In this document: positions 45,800 through 55,365 of the stretch, one piece after another
How positions within the stretch are numbered: the stretch's first letter is position 1
Layout: each line of letters begins with the position of its first letter
Assembly: GCF_019042245.1 (NCBI RefSeq)
Contig: NZ_JAHQCX010000015.1
Coordinates: forward strand, 1-64,000
DNA: 64,000 bases
Origin: Diplocloster modestus
GTDB taxonomy: Bacteria > Bacillota > Clostridia > Lachnospirales > Lachnospiraceae
Direction of reading: 5' to 3'
The notes under the pieces: generated by a model
Told to the model about the DNA's origin: nothing
Seen by the model: the letters and a program-made list of their open reading frames with translations, nothing else
Databases searched by the model: none
Translations under genes and position numbers: made by a program

Positions 45800-45846
45800 G
45801 AAAAAAAGGATGTATGTCAATTACTGACTTACATCCTTTTTTTCAA
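45800..45846. terminator. Terminator after the TauE/SafE gene
   Basis: AAAAAAAGGATGTA pairs with TACATCCTTTTTTT. It is 40 bp past the TauE stop codon and ends the sulfatase/exporter transcript; the A- and T-tracts make it work in both directions. Confidence 0.85.
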
Positions 45847-45885
45847 GTACGTATAACCTTCTATATTATATAATTACAAACTGAT

Positions 45886-46668
45886 TCAGCTTCTGGCAAT
45901 GTTATACAGGCAGATTCCCAGTATCACCACCATCAGGCAGATGAACAGCCGGCTTACATGCTGGTCTTTCAGCCGCCGGTTAATCCTTCTTCCCAGAGCG
46001 GCTCCCAAGATGCCGCAGATCCCCATTCCTGCCAGGAGTAATACAGGAACCGGCGGTATGGTTCCGGTGCTCAGGGTAAGAAGCAGGCTTGAGATCTGGG
46101 AGAGACAGATGATATAGATCGAGTTCTGCGCAGCCGTCTTGGGCCCCATGGAGAAAAAATAGTATAGAACGACCAAATTCACCGGACCGCCTCCGATGCC
46201 CAGAAAAGAGGAAAGAAAACCCAATCCCAGTCCAATCAAAATACAGCTTACACGATTTTTTATCTGTAATGTCCTGATATGTTTCTGCCTGAGCGTATAG
46301 ATAAGCGCTGCCAGAGTAATAAAAAACAGGAGGATGGACTGGCCCGCGGTCAGCAGGCTTGTGGAATTCACCGCTGACCTTAGATACTGAAATAAGGCTT
46401 TTCCCGCAATGCCGCCTGTGACAGCGCCGATCCCCAGGTAGGAGCTGACCGAAAAATCGATAGCCGTGTCCTTTGAGATCCTGGCTTTCACAACGGAGTA
46501 GGCAGACATGGTCAAAACAGTGCAGCCTGACAGGAAACTGATCGCAGAGACCTCCAGTGTACCAAAAGCATCCAGAACCGGTTTTATGATAATACCTCCG
46601 CCGATTCCACAGATGGAACCGGCGACTGAAGCAAAAAAACTGACGAAAAGATATAATATCTCCATCAT
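45886..46668 (-). CDS. TauE/SafE (sulfite exporter) family membrane protein
   Basis: 260 residues with eight hydrophobic segments in two halves. Family motifs are GSICGIGGGIIIKPVLDAF near the start and LSSFLGIGGGPVNLVVLYYF in the second half, the repeated GxGGG loops. Members export sulfite, sulfoacetate or other organic anions, and some take up such compounds. The gene begins just after the sulfatase stop codon, so the two are coupled. This suggests export of sulfate or sulfite released by the sulfatase; the substrate is inference. Confidence 0.85.
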   Translation of the reverse strand: MMEILYLFVSFFASVAGSICGIGGGIIIKPVLDAFGTLEVSAISFLSGCTVLTMSAYSVVKARISKDTAIDFSVSSYLGIGAVTGGIAGKALFQYLRSAVNSTSLLTAGQSILLFFITLAALIYTLRQKHIRTLQIKNRVSCILIGLGLGFLSSFLGIGGGPVNLVVLYYFFSMGPKTAAQNSIYIICLSQISSLLLTLSTGTIPPVPVLLLAGMGICGILGAALGRRINRRLKDQHVSRLFICLMVVILGICLYNIARS

Positions 46669-46672
46669 TCAC

Positions 46673-48058
46673 CTATTCTTTTATAACCGTCCGCATATGG
46701 CCGTCACCATCCACGTCTTCAAACCAGGCATACAGGGAATGCCTCATCACTTCCGCCTGCTGCGGATCCTTTAAAACGAGATTGTCCGCTTCTTTCCGGT
46801 CCGCCGACAGATCGTAAAGTTCTTCCTGTATGACCTCCGGCAGCACTCGGTCCGGTATCGGCCGGTCGATGACGGCCTGATATTTCTCCGGATGGTACTT
46901 GATATCCTCGTCAATGTCATATTCCCACTGAGGCAGTTCCAGATAGGATGCGACCGGCGGATGGATGAATTTCAGATCACCTCTGCGGACCGCACTGTTA
47001 CAGTATTTCTCCGGCCGGTAACGGTTCCACTGCCAGTAGACAGACCGCTCCGGCAGGGAATCCCCGTAAAAAGCACTGTCTGCGTTGATCCCATCCAGCT
47101 TTAGATCCTTCGGATAATGCAGTCCGCACATGTGCATCAGGGTGGGCAGCCAGTCAATTCCATGAATCACTTCCGCAGAGCGGCTTTTCTCTGCTATTTT
47201 CCCCTTATAGACCACCACTGCCGGTACCTTGATTCCGCCTTCGTACACCCGCATTTTACTTCCCCGCAGTCCGCAGTTATAGCGCATCAGCGCAGAGTTC
47301 CCTGACTCATCTCCCAGATCCGGACCATTGTCACTGGTGAAAATAAGAATCGTGTCCTGATACAGCCCTTCTTCCTCCAACACATGGAGCACTTTTTGGA
47401 TACCCGCATCCATGCATTCGATCATCCCGTAGATCGCAGCCACTTCTTCCGTAAATTTTCCCATGGAACGGTATTTTTCTACATAGGTCTCCGGCGCCAT
47501 CAGCGGATAGTGCGGGCAGTTGTAGGCCAGATGCAGGAAAAACGGCCGTTCTTTGTGTTCTCTGATGTAATTCACCGCCTGTTCGCTGAACAAGTCCGTC
47601 AGATACTGTCCTTCACAGGCAACCGGCTGCCGGTTACATTCTATATGGTATTGATAATAATCACTCCATCCTCCCCGGAAACCGAAGAAATAGTCAAAGC
47701 CCCGGTTATTCGGATGATAGGCCGGATCGATGGCGCCCAGATGCCATTTACCGATCAGTCCGGTGTCGTAACCATTGGCCCGGAATACATCGGCCATGGT
47801 GGTCTCATCTGTATTCAGACGGTCCAGCCCTCTGGCTTCCAGCGTGTCCACCACGCCGGTTCGGTGGGGATACCTGCCGGTCATGATGCCGGCCCGGGCC
47901 GGGGCACACACCGGGGAAGCGCTGTAGCATTCCTCCAGTGTGCAGCCTTCTTCCACCAGACGGTCCAGAGCGGGTGTATGCACGTCCGGGTTAAACGCGC
48001 CAAAGTCTCCATAGCCCATATCATCCGCCAATATATAGATCACATTTGGTTTTTTCAT
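46673..48058 (-). CDS. Cytoplasmic sulfatase, cysteine type
   Basis: 461 residues from the ATG at 48058 (MKKPNVIYILADDMGYGDF), which has GGAG 8 nt upstream, unlike the ATG 12 bp earlier. The formylglycine motif is C51-A-P-A-R55 in SPVCAPARAGIMTGR; DD at 12-13 and the SDNGPDLGD block give the calcium site. Cys-type sulfatases are matured by formylglycine generators such as anSME, which is not in the window. There is no signal peptide, so the substrate must be imported before desulfation. It sits between an RbsABC-type importer and a TauE exporter on the same strand. Confidence 0.9.
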   Translation of the reverse strand: MKKPNVIYILADDMGYGDFGAFNPDVHTPALDRLVEEGCTLEECYSASPVCAPARAGIMTGRYPHRTGVVDTLEARGLDRLNTDETTMADVFRANGYDTGLIGKWHLGAIDPAYHPNNRGFDYFFGFRGGWSDYYQYHIECNRQPVACEGQYLTDLFSEQAVNYIREHKERPFFLHLAYNCPHYPLMAPETYVEKYRSMGKFTEEVAAIYGMIECMDAGIQKVLHVLEEEGLYQDTILIFTSDNGPDLGDESGNSALMRYNCGLRGSKMRVYEGGIKVPAVVVYKGKIAEKSRSAEVIHGIDWLPTLMHMCGLHYPKDLKLDGINADSAFYGDSLPERSVYWQWNRYRPEKYCNSAVRRGDLKFIHPPVASYLELPQWEYDIDEDIKYHPEKYQAVIDRPIPDRVLPEVIQEELYDLSADRKEADNLVLKDPQQAEVMRHSLYAWFEDVDGDGHMRTVIKE

Positions 48059-48112
48059 TCGAAACTCCATTCCGCTACCACTATTTTTATATCCTAGTTG
48101 TGATATAGATGC

Positions 48113-49180
48113 TTAATTCAAAGGATTGATAATTTTCTGGATTTCCTCGGAGTCCAGGTTGTCTTTCGTCACCAGCGCTACGCCGGTGTCGATCAGCGGT
48201 TCCACTTCTTTCCCGTTCAGTGCGTCCACTGCCTTTGCGACTGCGTCATAGCCCATCTTGTAGGGGATCTGTGTGACGATGCTGGATGTGATACCGTCCT
48301 TGATCTGGGCACAGGTCTGTTCTGTGGCGTCGAAACCGATATGTGTGATTTCTCCCACTTTACCTCTCTCGGACAGAACCGTAGCCGCCGCGATGGTTCC
48401 GGTCTCGTTGTTGGTATAGATTCCCTTGATATCCGGGTTGGACGTGATCCAGTCATTGATGATAGAAATCGCTTTGTTCATGTCATTATCCATGTACTGG
48501 GTCTGGATCAGCTCCATATCCGGATAATTCTTTTCGATGTAAGCTACGGCGCCGTCACTTCTGTCTCTGTTATTCTTTACTCCTTCGGCGCTTCCCAGCA
48601 CAGCATATTTTCCGGATCCACCCAGAGCCTCGCCCAAAGTCTTGCCTGCCAGTTCCCCGGCTGCGTAGTTATCGGTTGCCACATGGCAGATCGGTACATC
48701 GCTGTTGATTGTGGAATTGAATGTAATAATCTTGATTCCCTTGCTGTCCGCTTCCTCGCAGATCGGGACCAGCGCTTCGGAGTCCAGGGTAGACAGGGCG
48801 ATGGCATTGGCGCCCTTCATGATCGCGCTTTCCACCAGCTGTATCTGCTGTTCATATTCGGTCTCGGTGTCACATCCGTCCACCACCACTTTGACTCCCA
48901 GATCCTTACCGGCCTGTTCCGCGCCCAGCTGGACGGTTTTCCAGAAATCCCCGGTGAAACTCTTCATAATCACTGACACATAGTAATCTCCATTGCTCTC
49001 ACCGGGTGCCTGCGTTTCCTGACCTGCCCCGGTCCCACCGGCAGGTTCCGCTGATTCCTTCTGCCCTTGTGTCTGCGCCTGGGTGCCCGCCGCGGGCGCC
49101 TCTTCTTTTGCTCCGCATCCGGCCAGTAAACTGACTGCCAACATTCCACCCAATGCCACACTCCATAATTTTTTTCCCAT
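48113..49180 (-). CDS. Sugar ABC transporter substrate-binding lipoprotein (RbsB-like)
   Basis: 355 residues. The signal peptide ends in LLAGC (Cys22), followed by a Gly/Gln/Glu-rich linker to about residue 65, then a periplasmic-binding type I fold (YYVSVIMKSFTGDFWKTVQLGAEQAGKDLGV). The ribose/galactose-type ligand contacts are not specific enough to name the sugar. It follows the permease gene and precedes the sulfatase, so a sulfated sugar or aminosugar is a reasonable guess. Confidence 0.9.
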   Translation of the reverse strand: MGKKLWSVALGGMLAVSLLAGCGAKEEAPAAGTQAQTQGQKESAEPAGGTGAGQETQAPGESNGDYYVSVIMKSFTGDFWKTVQLGAEQAGKDLGVKVVVDGCDTETEYEQQIQLVESAIMKGANAIALSTLDSEALVPICEEADSKGIKIITFNSTINSDVPICHVATDNYAAGELAGKTLGEALGGSGKYAVLGSAEGVKNNRDRSDGAVAYIEKNYPDMELIQTQYMDNDMNKAISIINDWITSNPDIKGIYTNNETGTIAAATVLSERGKVGEITHIGFDATEQTCAQIKDGITSSIVTQIPYKMGYDAVAKAVDALNGKEVEPLIDTGVALVTKDNLDSEEIQKIINPLN

Positions 49181-49235
49181 ACTGTAATGTCCTCCTTGAA
49201 TTTAATTTTTAGCTTCCATTTCGGAAGTTTTTTCA

Positions 49236-50210
49236 TTATGAGCCGCTCTTCGCGTTTCTTAATTTATCCATGTAAACCGCTCCTATTACTACCAGGCCGG
49301 TAATTACTGTCTGCCAGTTCTGTGATACGGACATCAGATTTAACCCATTCAGCAGGATGCCCATAACCAGCGCTCCCAGGATCGTTCCGCTGACCGTTCC
49401 GTGACCGCCGGTCATGGATGCTCCCCCTATGACTGACGCGGCGATCGCGTTGCATTCATAACCGGCCGCTATGGTCGGCTGTCCTGAATTCACCCTGGCC
49501 GCCAGCACGATCCCCGCGATGGCCGCCATAACTCCGCTGTAAGAATAGGCAAACATCCGGATCTTAGCCGTGTTGATCCCTGACAGCTTGGCCGCGTCCT
49601 CATTGCTGCCGACGGCGTAGATATGGCGTCCAATCACCGTTTTCTTTAAGATAAAGGCTGATATGATCCCAAGCAGCACCAGATAGATGGCCGGAAACTG
49701 AATCACCCCAAAGAGCTTTCCCTGTGCAATCTTTTTAAAAAAATCCGAGTTGGTAACATACACCGGGGACGCATCCGTAACTACCAGCGCCAGTCCCCGC
49801 AGTACCATCTGCATCCCCAGCGTAGCCACGAAAGGCGGAAGGCCCATTTTGGATACACAGAATCCATTGACTACTCCGATTACCGCGCCCAAAAGGATAC
49901 ACAGCAGAATCGCAACTGGAAGCGGGATACCGGCTGAGATCATCATGGCACAGACCACGCCGGCCACAGCGATCGTTGAACCGATGGAAAGATCCACCGC
50001 CTGCGATATGATTACGAATACCATTCCATAAGCGGTTATGCCCGTAACCGCGGTCTGGGTGATAATCAGCAGAAAATTATCAGTCGACAGGAAATAAGGG
50101 CTTTTAAAAGCGAAAAAGATACATAGTAAAATCAATGCCAGCAATACGGTCAGCCGCTGAAGCTGTTCATTATCCAGCGAACGGAATTTTTCTTTGATGG
50201 TTGTCATCAC
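49236..50210 (-). CDS. Sugar ABC transporter permease (RbsC-like)
   Basis: 324 residues, 8-10 helices, with the BPD_transp_2 core (YGMVFVIISQAVDLSIGSTIAVAGVV, then SGINTAKIRMFAYSYSGVMAAIAGIV, then GHGTVSGTILGALVMGILLNGLNL). It forms the channel driven by the ATPase whose gene it overlaps by 4 bp. Confidence 0.92.
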   Translation of the reverse strand: MMTTIKEKFRSLDNEQLQRLTVLLALILLCIFFAFKSPYFLSTDNFLLIITQTAVTGITAYGMVFVIISQAVDLSIGSTIAVAGVVCAMMISAGIPLPVAILLCILLGAVIGVVNGFCVSKMGLPPFVATLGMQMVLRGLALVVTDASPVYVTNSDFFKKIAQGKLFGVIQFPAIYLVLLGIISAFILKKTVIGRHIYAVGSNEDAAKLSGINTAKIRMFAYSYSGVMAAIAGIVLAARVNSGQPTIAAGYECNAIAASVIGGASMTGGHGTVSGTILGALVMGILLNGLNLMSVSQNWQTVITGLVVIGAVYMDKLRNAKSGS

Positions 50211-51721
50211 ACTACCTCCCTTTTACGTGTATGCGTATTGGATGCCATATGCAGGATCGTCTCCTGGTCGGCTTCGTCCCTTGTCACTTCTCCTGTGATC
50301 CTTCCCTCGCACATGACGACGATCCGGTCGCTCATCCCCAGGATTTCAGGCATATCCGAGGAAATCATGATCACGCCGACGCCGCTTTCCGCAATCTTAT
50401 TGATCAGCGAATAGATCTCATACCTGGCTCCCACATCGATTCCCCGGGTTGGTTCATCAAATATGATCAGGTCCGCCTGCCTGCACAGCCATCTGGCGAT
50501 CAGCACCTTCTGCTGGTTGCCGCCGGACAGGAACTTGGCGATCTGCCGATCGGACGGGGTTTTGATCCGAAGTTCCCGGATCTGATCCGCCACGACCTTT
50601 CTGGCCTTCTTTTCATGAATAACGTTATAGCTGGCATAGTAGGGAAGGCTGCCGATGGTGATATTCATCCCCACCTCCATATCCAGGAAAATACCGTCCT
50701 TCTTCCGGTCCTCCGTCAGATAGAGCATCCCTCTTTTAATCGCGTCATAGGGTCTTTTGATATGCAGCTGCCGGCCATTTAAATAAAACTCTCCGGACTC
50801 CACAGGGTCGGCTCCAAAGATCGCTCTGGCAAGCTCCGTTCTGCCTGCTCCCATCAGTCCTGCCAGACCTACCACTTCCCCTCTTCGCACACAGATCCCC
50901 GCATCCTTTAACACTTTTCCGCGGCTGACATGTCTGGCCTCAAATACCACCTCTCCTGGTTTTGCCGTCCTCTTGGGATACTGCTCGGTGATACTGCGGC
51001 CTACCATCAGGGTCACCACCCCGTCGATGTCCGTGTCCTTCCAGAGCATGGAATCCACATAGGTACCGTCCCGCAGAACCGTGACCCGGTCCACGATCCG
51101 TTCGAACTCCTCCAGCCGGTGGGATATGTAGACGATTCCTTTTCCCTCGTTTCTCAGAGAACGGATGATATCGAACAGTGTGTTCACTTCATTTTCCGCC
51201 AGCGCGGAGGTGGGTTCATCCAGAACCAGGATATCGGAATCCACCGCCAGAGCTTTGGCGATCTCAACCATCTGCTTTTGCGCCACACTTAAGTTCCCGA
51301 CGATTTCCGTAGTCCTTATGTCGATCGAAAGTTTCTGCATCAGCTCTTTTGCCCTCTGATGCATCCTTTTGTCATCCACCATACAGCCCGCCGCTTTTGT
51401 CGGTTCCCGGGTAATAAAAATATTCTCCGCCACATTCAAATCCGGCAGCAGATTCAGTTCCTGGTGAATGATACTGATTCCCTGTTCCTGTGCGTCCCTG
51501 GGATTCCTGGCCTGGAATTCTTTTCCTTTAAAATGTACCGTACCGCTTTCGGCTCTATAGATACCGGTCAGCACCTTCATCAGCGTGGACTTTCCGGCGC
51601 CGTTCTCACCGATCAGGGCATGTACTTCGCCGCGTCTCACGGTAAAATCCACACCGCTTAAGGCTTTCACTCCCGGAAACTCTTTACAGATATTCTTCAT
51701 TTCCAGTAAGATTTCTCCCAT
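50207..51721 (-). CDS. Sugar ABC transporter ATP-binding protein (RbsA-like, two cassettes)
   Basis: 504 residues, the full double-cassette length. The first cassette has Walker A GENGAGKST at 38-46, signature LSVAQKQ and Walker B DILVLDEPTSAL. The second has the usual altered Walker A GLMGAGRTE, then LSGGNQQKVLIARWL and LIIFDEPTRGID. It powers the importer. It is the intact counterpart of the degenerate protein at 52899-54314, a useful internal comparison. Confidence 0.93.
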   Translation of the reverse strand: MGEILLEMKNICKEFPGVKALSGVDFTVRRGEVHALIGENGAGKSTLMKVLTGIYRAESGTVHFKGKEFQARNPRDAQEQGISIIHQELNLLPDLNVAENIFITREPTKAAGCMVDDKRMHQRAKELMQKLSIDIRTTEIVGNLSVAQKQMVEIAKALAVDSDILVLDEPTSALAENEVNTLFDIIRSLRNEGKGIVYISHRLEEFERIVDRVTVLRDGTYVDSMLWKDTDIDGVVTLMVGRSITEQYPKRTAKPGEVVFEARHVSRGKVLKDAGICVRRGEVVGLAGLMGAGRTELARAIFGADPVESGEFYLNGRQLHIKRPYDAIKRGMLYLTEDRKKDGIFLDMEVGMNITIGSLPYYASYNVIHEKKARKVVADQIRELRIKTPSDRQIAKFLSGGNQQKVLIARWLCRQADLIIFDEPTRGIDVGARYEIYSLINKIAESGVGVIMISSDMPEILGMSDRIVVMCEGRITGEVTRDEADQETILHMASNTHTRKREVV

Positions 51722-52071
51722 TCTGACACCCCCTTAATTTTGTTTTGTGATCCTTTCGATAGATAAAGTTTAACATTTCCGCCCCGGCCGCCTCAATTGG
51801 GTGAATTTATGAATAGGTGTGTGATTTTATTTTTTTGTCGAATCTATGCAGTAATAGAAACCGGCCGACATATTTTTGTGTAATAATCATTATATAACAG
51901 ATAATCAATCCAAAGTTTTGATAAAATTTTCCATAAAAAGATATCCTGTTCCTTGTCAAACAGTGCATGCTAGAATCTCTCAATTCAAAAAAGCCGGAAA
52001 TCCCGATTCAGAATTTCCGGCTTTGTTTCAGACTCCAAAACCTGCCGCTATCATACACGTATCTAATTACA
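51722..52071 (-). other. Intergenic region with importer promoter and MerR terminator
   Basis: A minus-strand TATAAT lies at 51889-51894 with no good -35 box at 16-18 bp, about 168 nt before the RbsA-like start. That pattern is common where an AraC-type activator works, and such a regulator is encoded at 55366-56991. AAAGCCGGAAAT/ATTTCCGGCTTT (about 51990-52025), followed on the minus strand by TTTTTTGAATT, ends the MerR transcript. No gene is seen. Confidence 0.55.
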
Positions 52072-52839
52072 TTAAGATATTTTTCCATCAAAATAACAAT
52101 GCAAAACAGCATTCATAAACGCATCAATCTCCTGCTGCTTTTTTGCCATCTCATTATTCCATTCCCCTTTGGCATTATTAAAGGCTTCCAGTTGGACAAT
52201 CAGATTGAGATCCCCGCCGGTAAATTCCAGAACCATATTCCACCACCGGTCTGCCAGCTCCTGGCTTAGAGCACTGTCTGCCGCCTCCCCGCGCCGTTTC
52301 AGTATAAGTGCCTCCTCCACCATCTCTTTATAAGCCTCATAAATTTTCAGACCGGCGTCAGCATCCTCCCCAAACCGGTCCCGTATATGATGCCTCAGCG
52401 GTTCGTCCATGTGTTTCCAGACCCAGTACCCCTGATTCCCGGTCTTCAGAAACCCTATAATTTCCGCGTATTTGGTAAAATCCACCTCCTGGTCAGCCAG
52501 GACCTCCTCCTCCAGTTTACTGACCGCCTGCAATGCCTCCTGCAAAGCTTCGATTTCCTCCCGGATCGCCAGCTTTTGATGTTCCAGAGCCATAGCCACG
52601 TCCTGAGGGGTATCCAGTGTAAGCAGTCTGTTCCTGATCTCCTCCAAAGAAAATCCCAGATACTTAAACGATAAGATCTGGTGGAGCTTAACAATATCCT
52701 TTGTAGAGTACAGCCTGCGCCCGCCCTCACTTTTCGCTGAAGGCTTCAGCAATCCCTCCTGATCGTAATACTGCAACGTCCGCACGGTAGTCCCCATTAA
52801 ACGCGCCAATTCCCCCACCGTAAGAAATTCTTTATCCAC
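52072..52839 (-). CDS. MerR-family transcriptional regulator
   Basis: 255 residues. The start codon is GTG at 52839, with a GGAGG site 9-13 nt upstream. The N-terminal MerR winged helix is LTVGELARLMGTTVRTLQYYDQEGLLKPS, followed by a coiled-coil (about residues 78-115) and a C-terminal helical domain of about 125 residues resembling TipAS-like ligand domains (tentative). Such regulators activate promoters with long spacers. It lies 59 bp after the pseudo-ATPase gene on the same strand and upstream of the importer, so it may add a second input to the locus or be unrelated. Confidence 0.85.
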   Translation of the reverse strand: MDKEFLTVGELARLMGTTVRTLQYYDQEGLLKPSAKSEGGRRLYSTKDIVKLHQILSFKYLGFSLEEIRNRLLTLDTPQDVAMALEHQKLAIREEIEALQEALQAVSKLEEEVLADQEVDFTKYAEIIGFLKTGNQGYWVWKHMDEPLRHHIRDRFGEDADAGLKIYEAYKEMVEEALILKRRGEAADSALSQELADRWWNMVLEFTGGDLNLIVQLEAFNNAKGEWNNEMAKKQQEIDAFMNAVLHCYFDGKIS

Positions 52840-52898
52840 GATTATGTTCCTCCATGATTCTTATTCAAGCCGTAAGAGCCTGCCCCCCAGCAGACGCA

Positions 52899-54314
52899 TC
52901 AAATCAAATCATTATAATAAACCATTCTGGTACAGATCTTTTCCATTTCCACTGCATTGGTCGAAAGAATCAGCACACTTTTCCCCTGCTTCTGCAGATC
53001 ATAAATATAATGAAGCAGCGGATGGCTCTGGGTCAGCTCATCGGTTAAATTAGACAGCTGCATAACCAGCAGCTCCCACCGGTACTGGGAATATCTTTTG
53101 ATCATCAACTCCAGTATCTCCGAACGGTGCAGCTGTTTCAGCGGCTTTTTGCCCGGCTCTGTGTCTCCGTCTCCGAGGAACTTCCCGGTAAAATACTTTT
53201 CCAGCGACTTATTCAGGACTCCGGGAATACGGCACAGCTTATCGAAGGCCAGGATTTCCACATTATCCCGGGCGGAGAGATCCCGAAATGCGGTTCGTTC
53301 CACCGTGTCATAAAAGAGGCCGATCCCCTGTTTCAGCAAGTCTTCCAGGCTGCCGGTCATAAGCAGCTGTCCGTCCATTTCAAGTCTCCCCATTTTTTTC
53401 TTCATAAATATACCGTCGATAATACCGTCACTAACTTTTTCACCGGCTACCACCCCAAGGATTTCACCATTCCCCAGCTGTATCGTATCTGGACCGAAAG
53501 CCGCGACCGCAGGCAAGGTAATGTTGATATGGCCCGTCTGCAGGGAGGTTTTCTTCTGCAGGGGGATCAGATGCTTATAAATATTCTGGTGATACTGCCG
53601 CAGCATCGCCTCGTTGTGGATTTTATACGGCCCGTCATCCCGGTAAAACGTTCTGGCCATGCTGTTTTCGTGCATATAGTAATTTAGATCCGTTTGATCG
53701 AACAGGGGCGTATGCACACTGGAAAAATAAATCACCGCGCCGCCCTGCCGGCGGAATTTTTCAGTACAGTCCACAAGCTCCTGCTGTTTCTTTTCATCCG
53801 TAATCTCGTTTATGTGATCGATCGCGAGCAGTTTCACATGGTAAACTTCGATGGCTTTCGCCAGCTCCAGAAGATAACGCTCATATTTTGTCAGCTTGTC
53901 CACGGGAAGGTCCAAAGAGACATCCAGATGGTATTTCATCAGGATCTCTGCCGCTTCCTTCCTGCATCGGGCGTTGGATAAGATCAGCTGCCTTCCGGTC
54001 TTTTGTTTTAAAAAAAGCAGATTGTCCATCACGCTCATATTGCGGATACAGTTGCTTGCGTCGACCAGAAACGTGTAAGGATCGTTTCCGCTGGTACGGA
54101 CCGCTTCCTTTAAGCTGTCATTCATCTCGATTTTCCCCTCATCCGGTGCTGTCTGAAATAGCAAAAGCTCCGTCAGCCTTCTGCGGGCCTTTGTACTGGC
54201 GCAAAGGATACCCACCTGATCGCCTTCGCAGATTACACAGTTGATATGCCGCATGACCCGGCCGGCCGAGAAAGTCTTTCCCACATCCCGGAAACGGCAT
54301 AATTCAGCTTTCAT
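52899..54314 (-). CDS. Degenerate RbsA-like double ABC cassette (pseudo-ATPase), likely signalling partner
   Basis: 471 residues, collinear with RbsA-type ATPases but without catalytic motifs. In cassette 1 the Walker A position reads GILCASTKARR (35-45) with no GxxGxGKS/T, the signature position LTKYERYL (141-148), and Walker B KLLAIDHI (161-168) without the catalytic Glu. Cassette 2 has EILGVVAGEKVSD at the P-loop position and ELLVMQLSNLTDEL at Walker B/D-loop. The reading frame is intact and the overall fold markers remain (NCVICEGDQVG, FRDLSARDNVEIL). Its start overlaps the histidine kinase stop by 4 bp. It cannot be a normal transport ATPase; a role relaying transporter or ligand state to the kinase is inferred. 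Confidence 0.8.
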   Translation of the reverse strand: MKAELCRFRDVGKTFSAGRVMRHINCVICEGDQVGILCASTKARRRLTELLLFQTAPDEGKIEMNDSLKEAVRTSGNDPYTFLVDASNCIRNMSVMDNLLFLKQKTGRQLILSNARCRKEAAEILMKYHLDVSLDLPVDKLTKYERYLLELAKAIEVYHVKLLAIDHINEITDEKKQQELVDCTEKFRRQGGAVIYFSSVHTPLFDQTDLNYYMHENSMARTFYRDDGPYKIHNEAMLRQYHQNIYKHLIPLQKKTSLQTGHINITLPAVAAFGPDTIQLGNGEILGVVAGEKVSDGIIDGIFMKKKMGRLEMDGQLLMTGSLEDLLKQGIGLFYDTVERTAFRDLSARDNVEILAFDKLCRIPGVLNKSLEKYFTGKFLGDGDTEPGKKPLKQLHRSEILELMIKRYSQYRWELLVMQLSNLTDELTQSHPLLHYIYDLQKQGKSVLILSTNAVEMEKICTRMVYYNDLI

Positions 54315-55354
54315 GATACCTGTTCCCCTTTTTCTTTGATCGGAGGAAGCAATATTTTCACTTCCGTCCCCAGCTGCTCCAGGCTGTTGATTTCCAATCC
54401 ATATTCCTCGCCATAATACAGTTTAATCCGTTTATTTACATTGATCAGCGCAATACCGCCCTTCTTCGGCCTTTCTCCTGTTATGTCCGCTGCTGGATCG
54501 CTGAATTTGTCAAGCAGCTGTTCCAGATCCGCCTGATTCATCCCTATTCCATTATCCTGGATCAGTATTTCCAGATAACGGTTGGTAAAGGTGGACCGAA
54601 TATGGATAATTCCCATACCGGTCTTCGGCTCCAACCCGTGGTTAATGGAGTTTTCAACGATCGGCTGTATGATCAGCTTTGGTATCTTATATTCCATCAG
54701 CGCAGCATTGTTATAATCGCAGTCATTGATCAGATAGAACCTGTTTTCAAACCGGTATTGGATAATTTTGAAATAATTATCCAGATTATCCAGTTCTTCC
54801 TCCAGTGTGATGATGTTATTTTTCATATTAATGCTGTACCGGAAAAATTTGGCCAGCGCCTCCACCATATCGGCGGTGTCGCCAAGCCCCTCCTCCACAA
54901 TATCGCCCCGGATCGCATCCAGCGCGTTGTAAAGGAAATGCGGATTAATCTGGCTTTGCAGCATATTCAGCTCCGCTTCCTTTTTTAACAGCTTCTTTTC
55001 ATATTCCCGCTTTGCCAGCTCTTTTTCCCTGGAAGCTGCCTCCAAAAGTTCCGGAAATATGGTCATATCACGGTTTAACATTTCTTCCTCCAGCGTCTGA
55101 GCACTGAAGATCTGATGCAGCCGTTCCTGTGTCTTTCTGTTTTTCTTCCGGCAAATGATCAGTTCATAAAGGGTACCTGCTAACCCTATGAGATCCAACA
55201 AAAGAATGAGATAAAGACCACCCTTCACACCGCTGCCGTCTAAGCGTTTCAGTGGAAAGAGCAGCCACAGGCCAATCAGAAGGGACAAGAACAAAAGGAC
55301 TCCGGTGCCTGCTAACCAGGTCAGAAATGAGCCATTCCTGTTTTTTAAATTCAT
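54311..55354 (-). CDS. Sensor histidine kinase (LytS/YesM type) lacking an extracellular sensor domain
   Basis: 347 residues. Two adjacent transmembrane helices (about 12-33 and 47-68) are joined by only about 13 residues, so there is almost no extracellular part. A coiled-coil (about 70-130) leads to the His_kinase box MLQSQINPHFLYNALDAIRG with His139, then the HATPase with IQPIVENSINHGLEP and DNGIGMN. There is no HAMP, PAS or CACHE domain. It pairs with the AraC-type regulator 11 bp upstream and overlaps the pseudo-ATPase gene. The missing sensor suggests the signal arrives through a partner protein. Confidence 0.9.
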   Translation of the reverse strand: MNLKNRNGSFLTWLAGTGVLLFLSLLIGLWLLFPLKRLDGSGVKGGLYLILLLDLIGLAGTLYELIICRKKNRKTQERLHQIFSAQTLEEEMLNRDMTIFPELLEAASREKELAKREYEKKLLKKEAELNMLQSQINPHFLYNALDAIRGDIVEEGLGDTADMVEALAKFFRYSINMKNNIITLEEELDNLDNYFKIIQYRFENRFYLINDCDYNNAALMEYKIPKLIIQPIVENSINHGLEPKTGMGIIHIRSTFTNRYLEILIQDNGIGMNQADLEQLLDKFSDPAADITGERPKKGGIALINVNKRIKLYYGEEYGLEINSLEQLGTEVKILLPPIKEKGEQVS

Positions 55355-55365
55355 GGGTATTCCTC

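Noticed and set aside
45458..45820. 120-codon minus-strand frame
   Set aside because: It consists almost wholly of the two arms and repeats of palindromic element C, with no good ribosome site and a Pro/Gly/Ser-rich, low-complexity product.
52899..54314. Calling the degenerate ABC protein a pseudogene
   Set aside because: The frame is intact over 471 codons, it is coupled to the kinase by a 4-bp overlap, and its losses are concentrated in catalytic motifs, not scattered stops or frameshifts.
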